Assembly: GCF_029227915.1 (NCBI RefSeq) | Contig: NC_079875.1 | Location: forward strand, 8,489,001-8,553,000 | From: Hydractinia symbiolongicarpus | Taxonomy: Eukaryota > Cnidaria > Hydrozoa > Anthoathecata > Hydractiniidae | Length of the DNA stretch: 64,000 bases | Direction of reading: 5' to 3' | In this document: positions 58,498 through 64,000 of the stretch, piece after piece | Layout of the letters: the number at the start of each line of letters is the position of its first letter | Numbering within the stretch: the stretch's first letter is position 1 | Notes under the pieces: generated by a model | The model's database searches: none | Told to the model about the DNA's origin: nothing | The model's input: the letters and a program-made list of their open reading frames with translations, nothing else | Position numbers and translations under genes: made by a program

Positions 58498-61400
58498 ACA
58501 TGGCAAATTATTAATGCTCATTGTCTTAATGTAGTATGGTTAAAAAAATAAATTATTTTGCGCAAAAAAGCAGGTTTTTATTTTTTTGTGATAGACTCAT
58601 TATGAATTTTGATAAACAGATTACATGCCTTTTTAATAAGAATATCAAAATTTAAACCAGATTAGTCATCGCCTGTATTATTACGTTAAGTCCGGTATGT
58701 ATGTCTGTGACAGGCAAAGAGGATGTGTTCGTTTTCTTTTAAAAAAATCGCCGTAGCAACATGTTTTTTTTCTCGAGGAAAGCTGCGAGTTTTACTTGTT
58801 TGCAATTTGCATACACGTAAGAAAATTAAGAGAATTTATTTGCTAAATAAAGGCACGTGTTTAAAATAAAGGAATTTTATTCGCGAAAAACCTGCCTCTC
58901 TCAAGACAAACGTTACAATTTTGTGCAGCCTTAGTAATAATGTATTTGGAAATAAACAAAATTACTTTTTGGGGTTGTTTTTTTTTATTCATTAGAATGT
59001 TAGGATTTACAGTTGTGTAGGGTAACCTAAAACTCACAGAGGCATCAAAATCAAGGTCAAAATGTGGATGTTCCTCTAGCCCTCGTGTGTCCTAATATAT
59101 CTTGTTGGTTTGGTTTTAATGATAAGAAAAACATGAAACTACAATGGTTATGCTAATAACTAGTAGAACGCAAGGTAATTAGCATCATTACTCTGCCAAA
59201 ATATAACTATTTAAGAAGAAGGAAAAATAGTAAGTTATCCGTGTGAAAGGTTAAAAATTTAGATGGATAGAGAGTACATTTACGTTGAACAGATTTTTAT
59301 CAAACCATTATCATTATCCCCAGAATTAAGTAAACAATTAAATTGGTTCATGTAAAATTAAGGCAAAAAGCACTCTTTTAGATAATATTTGTTGACATAG
59401 TTTTGACATCGGCTTGATATTTGACTATCAATTGGATTTAATGGTATACAAAAAGGAATGGCGATACTTTCTATAGACTTTTAAGATCCATTGAGTTGAG
59501 GTCAATGAAACTACATTACGCAGGCGCTTTTGCGATCGGGACGTTATTAAATAACAATGTTTTTGTATAAAATGTAAAGCCAAAAAGCTTTTGATGCATA
59601 GTTGTTGGTAAATAATGACAATGTTCAGTTTGCTATCACAATCTTGTGGCATTTCACATTAATTTCGAACCACAAGGTGATAAGTCTTCGTGTTAGTTCA
59701 GGGTTAGCCTTCTACCACGAAAAGTCAGCATTTATAACAAATCAACGGAAATATCCAAGTTATTTTATGTTACAATATAAGACAGGAATGAATATTACAC
59801 TAAGCAAAATATTCAACCGTTTAATGGAAGTTATTGCTATAATATATACAATGCCGAAAAATAGTACCCTAGGTCAAAAGTTGATATAATCAGCATTGGA
59901 GAACATTTCCGATAGGGAATTTATACTTTGTTGGAATTTATTCAATTCTTTGAGTTATCTATATCGCCAATTACTATATTTTTTAATTTGTATCATAAAA
60001 CGAAAACGATGCTAGTGGCAACAGACAAATCCCGTTGGCTTTTAGGACGGTAAATATCCGGAAATTTTTACACAGGCTACCCACTTGTTCATTTTTTAAG
60101 ATATGCAAAGAAAAGCAAAATATTAAAATAACAAAGGAAAGAAATTAAAAAATCAATTGCATCTGGCGCACAGTTACATAATTGGTGGTGCTGGTAAACA
60201 ATATTCTGCGTTACTTGTATTCTTTTCAACATCACTTTTTTAATATTGTCTCTTCCAGCTTTGCCGTTACCTACTTTGCCCGCAATGCTTGTGTTGGATA
60301 ATGCGAATGCCTTATTCTTTGCCTGTTCTCTAATTTTTTTACCCTACTTAATTTTAAAGTTACTTTTTGGGTTATATCGGATTGGTTTTTCAATGATGCG
60401 TAGTATTTTTTCAATATCCCTTGAGTATTGCGTAGCAGCTATAAAGTAGTGTTAAAGGAGAGGAATCGTAAGATAGGATTCACTTCTCAATTTATCCATA
60501 AAATGTTATATTACATATACCTACCGGGTCATTTTAGCAGTTTGGTACTTAATAACGTTGTTTCCGTGACTATCATGCAATTTTAATAGCTATCATTTCG
60601 AAATTTGCGAATTATAAAGGAAAAGTTTGTCAAAAACCTAACTCCAATGCAATAGAGCGATTTATTTAGAAACAAACAGAGGAGTTGTTGTGATTTAGTT
60701 TTTATTTAACCTTTCTTTTCTTCTATGTGACATAACTGTTGAACATAATAATTGAGATACTAAAAGTTGTATTGGTGATGGAATTGTCTTCACAATTTCC
60801 TAATTACCATTCCATACTAAAACATTAAGTTTCATGCTGGTAAAAAAATAACTGCTCCCGAATTAACTTTACATTTATAATTTATTTGATACATGTTAGT
60901 AAATACAGCGCAGCAGTGCGATCATTGCTTGCTATTAGGGTCAGAAAGAGGACTTTTGGAGCGCGTTTTCGTTGTCATGGAATTTTATTGTTACCAGGAA
61001 GTATGACTTATATTTGTAAAAATTTTTTTTTTAGATCTTGGTCTGCGATTTGTAATTCAAGCAATTTCTTCTTCTTAACCGATCTAAAAATTGGTGAATA
61101 CAGCATTTTAAAAATGATAAACAAGTAATAATATAAAACAAATTATAAAAATATGACGTTATTAATTTTATTTCAAATTTTATCTTTCTTATCAAGGGTT
61201 ATGCGTGTGCAAAATAACATGTCCTAAAGGCTTTCAGTTTGGGTGTTAATGTCTCATCAGTAAATTTGAGCAAAAACCTTGATCATTCTCCTGGAAAGGC
61301 ACACATGTTCACATTAGGTGTTAATTGGCTTATAAGCAATATTTACACAATCCGAATTTAAGATCATTATTGCCGTCATTGCAACTTGTATCAAAGACAT

Positions 61401-62126
61401 CGTGCCAAGAAAACAAAAACTATAAAATACAAAGAAAACAGATAATTCAGATATACCTTGCGTCCTTAAAACATTGCATTTGCTGTTTTAGCTCTTTCTT
61501 TAAATTATTACCCCGTTTATTGGTGATTTTAATAAACCGACTTTTAACAATCTTAGTCATGAGTGCGATTTCAAATTTTTGACTTTTTTTCTATATTAGT
61601 AAGAAAATGGAAGGGAATTTATATTTTGTATTTTTCCTGCAGTTAGTTACTTCGGTAAAAAATGTTGGACATAATACTGAGAAAAATTTAAGCACTTGTA
61701 TTATTTTGCGTCAATATTTGTTCATTACTTTAGTTGAAAGGCAAGAGGCCCATTTTTACGCCATAGTAATCAATCTAGTTTTATAATACATTTCGTCCTT
61801 TTTTTTAGAATTAAATTGGTCATTGTAAAAAAAGCGATAGAGGCAGCTGCATCACTTATTCTATGGTCAAGTTTGAATCTAATTTTAATTTTAAAATCAT
61901 AGGAAGTGCATTTAAGCAAACAAGAAGTTAATATTAGCAATATGTTTGCAACTTTGCTAAATATTTGCAATGTCATTTCTTTTAGCGACCTCAGGTAAAC
62001 CCACAACAAATAACTCTTCCTGTTTTTGTCACATAGTAATTACTGGGGTTACATGACTAGACTAGATCTGTTAAATTACTGCCTATTTTGTCTCGATGAC
62101 GTTTGCCTCTTTTACCTAGCGATGTC
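58498..62126. other. Intergenic DNA between copies 8 and 9
   Basis: An AATAAA signal lies at about 58547. No gene. From about 59780 it is the inverted relative of 48580-50010; apparent ORFs near 60246-60449 correspond to non-coding DNA near 49440 and are not conserved. Confidence 0.55.
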
Positions 62127-63290
62127 TATATAATGGGTAATCCGTGTGATATGAAAACATAACTTGCTCACAGCATTAAGGTAAGTTAGAAATTCATTTA
62201 ACCGTTCAGCAATTCTAATTTGGCAATGAAGGTATCCAATAATATTTCTTTTTCTAGTTTCTTCTTAACAATCCTTGCAACTAAACTTCACATCAAGTAA
62301 AACAGATATGGGGAGATTTGAATATTTCATTTTCACAGCAGTTCTTTCAATAGCCTCAGGTAATTATTTATCACATTCTTCATTTTATTTTTTTACTGTA
62401 ATTGACTTCCAAGTTTGTTCGTTTAAGACAAACTGTTGGGGCAACTTTTGTTTAATTAAACTTTTTTCGCATTAGTGGCAAGTATGTCCCATCATATGAC
62501 AACCACAGTGGCACCAATGCAACCTCTTAACTGCACTAACATTCCAGAAGTATCAATGAAACCATATGATGGGAATATCACTGCTGTTTTGGCACTTGCT
62601 AATGATAACATAAGAGTTTGCAACTTAATTATTCCATGTAAGTTATCTAATAACATTACAATAATACTAGCGACAAGAATAAATTAATCAATTTGTTGTT
62701 TTACTTAATTAATAATTATCTGCTATGAAACTCGCAAAACCTATTACACAGTTAAGCAAATTAATAATACATTAGTGTGATAATCTTTATGAACTCATTG
62801 TCAGAAGAGACGTTGGAATAAAATTATGAGTATTATTTTTCTTTTAACGTGTAAATGTCTCCTCGATAGTAACGACAGATATTAAGACAAAGATAGTAGA
62901 TATAAAACATAAACTAGTTAAACTATCACACTTAACTTGCACAAAAACTGCCACATAATATTCTCTTTCTAATACAGTGTATGAGCTAGTTGTTAATATT
63001 GTACTGTTATTTTCAGTGTTGAATGGTTTTAATGCAAAATTGAAATTAACTGGTGTGTATCAGCAACTCGACCAAATCATGATGCTGATGAAGTATCTGC
63101 AAATGAGAATGGAAGTCATCAACAGAAGACTTGACTGTGGACTTGTGATGAGTGTAGAAGAAGCTAGAAGTTTGAAACAAATGATGTACAATGATCAAGT
63201 TTCAAAGAGAGTCTTGTACGGTGTAAAAATGCGACTAACAGTCATCAAAGAACGTTTAAGAAATATTTCTGAAAATTGGTTAACGTTGAA
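59780..63290. repeat. Inverted segmental duplication (copy 9)
   Basis: Reverse-complement relative of about 46600-50010: upstream landmarks (CATTGGAG, CGCCAATTACTATATT, TAAATATCCGG, CAGTAATTACTGGGG-like) and then promoter and gene follow in mirrored order. Confidence 0.75.
62127..62133 (+). promoter_or_regulatory. TATA box of copy 9
   Basis: TATATAA followed by TGGGTAA. Leader exon ends at 62180 (CATTAAG|GTAAGT); acceptor TTTCTAG at 62256-62257. Confidence 0.65.
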
Positions 63291-63294
63291 TTAA
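62308..63294 (+). CDS. Small secreted protein, cluster copy 9
   Basis: Exons 62308-62359, 62476-62637 and 63017-63294, introns 116 and 379 nt; 163 residues. Signal peptide MGRFEYFIFTAVLSIAS. Linker SMSHHMTTTVAP, EVSMKPYDGNITAVLALAND: the usually invariant Pro of IPEVPMK is Ser. Exon 3 is LLNGFNAKLKLTGVYQQLDQ with RRLDCGLVMSV. The end NISENWLTLN runs past the point where copies 6 and 7 stop (NIYKN). It is an inverted relative of copies 6 and 7. Confidence 0.85.
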
Positions 63295-64000
63295 AATATA
63301 ACGCAAGCTTAATATGTAGTTTCAGTTTTTTTGTAGGGGTTACGGCAAGAGGGTGCCATGGAAATAATTTTGCATTGTACTCGTAAATGGTGATTATTGG
63401 TAGTTTTATCGTAGTTTTGTATCCCTATCTACACTTATAAAATTTTTTTTTAACATATCACGAAAACGACAAGACATAGGAAATTTAATTTTTTTTCATT
63501 TTTTTGTGACTAAATTTTTCAGCCAAAAATCGGTAATTACATTAACGACCGGCGTGATTATCGAACATAAGCCACTTTGGTTCGTAATTTTTTTGTTGAT
63601 TTGGGACCTCACACGGCGTACATTAGCTCGATAAGATTTGCCAGACGATGGGTAAAGATTAAATGCGTTTGTTTACATTCCTGCAAAATTGCGTCATACT
63701 AGTAATTTACTGAGGAGAAAGGCCTTATCGATACTGTCATAGCGGCAACCATAGTGCTACTTCGACATTAAATATACCGAGAACGAAAACTCACAAAAAC
63801 CAGAAAAAAATTACACAGTTCATATTCACAGTATAATGCACATTTCGAGCACTACTTGCTGTCACTGGTTAGTTCTCTTTTGAGGTATATGTACGGTGCT
63901 AATGCTGTATTATATGTATTATAAACTAGTTAAACTAGAACCGGCACGCACGATCATACATACGATCATTATCAATACAAATGGCCATAAATATGTGCAT
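63295..64000. other. Unique DNA downstream of copy 9
   Basis: AT-rich, no ORF or repeat recognised. Similarity to the copy 6/7 flanks stops at the end of exon 3. Confidence 0.5.

Noticed and set aside
60246-60449. Plus-strand ORF with hydrophobic stretches
   Set aside because: The related DNA near 49440 (inverted) has no matching frame.
429-63294. Calling the secreted family a toxin or an antimicrobial peptide
   Set aside because: Small size and secretion alone are not evidence; no known scaffold or Cys framework was recognised.
1-64000. CRISPR arrays, rRNA or tRNA genes
   Set aside because: No direct-repeat/spacer pattern and no recognisable conserved RNA sequence; a covariance-model scan for tRNA was not possible by eye.

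Overview
The window is AT-rich eukaryotic DNA with short, clean introns, TATA-box promoters and many animal-type transposable elements: Penelope-like, ZMYM/OTU-type hAT, Zator-like and non-LTR. It looks like an invertebrate metazoan, and a cnidarian (perhaps hydrozoan) is my best guess. That assignment is inference from the mobile-element repertoire and base composition, not from a recognised orthologue.

The backbone is a cluster of nine paralogous genes for small secreted proteins that I do not recognise. Copies 1-7 lie on the minus strand and copies 8-9 on the plus strand, so copies 7 and 8 are head to head. All nine share one gene structure. A 52-nt exon encodes the signal peptide. A phase-1/phase-1 exon (162 nt in eight copies) carries a Met/Thr-rich linker and a conserved LNCTNIPEV-type motif. 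A last exon encodes a helical domain with a RRLDCGL motif. A short non-coding leader exon and a TATA box can be seen upstream of most copies. Once spliced, each protein has three cysteines, and eight of the nine are 155-163 residues long. Copy 8 (242 residues) carries a 27-bp minisatellite inside exon 2 that turns the linker into a mucin-like stalk with an N-glycosylation sequon in every repeat.

The cluster grew by block duplication. The stretch 160-11494 (copies 1+2) is duplicated at 12400-24830 (copies 3+4). The second half of that block recurs at 38490-42720 (copy 5). The block 42720-49900 (copy 6) is duplicated at 50310-55800 (copy 7). The stretch 59780-63290 (copy 9) is an inverted relative of 46600-50010.

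Mobile elements interrupt single members of these blocks, so the uninterrupted paralogues act as empty sites. They are a truncated non-LTR retrotransposon (about 3178-4230); a Penelope-like element with inverted terminal repeats (about 7583-10132); and an OTU/TTF/hAT element with perfect ends and a 5-bp target duplication (18470-23546), broken by two stops and two frameshifts, with a convincing type III hammerhead ribozyme downstream of its coding region. A non-duplicated stretch (about 24830-38490) holds an unrecognised 792-residue ORF and a 6.2-kb Zator-like DNA transposon (29740-35955). That transposon has 22-bp terminal repeats, a spliced DDE transposase, a BEN-like protein gene and dense CGTCTC subterminal arrays.

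The remaining space is AT-rich non-coding paralogous DNA with no gene I can support.
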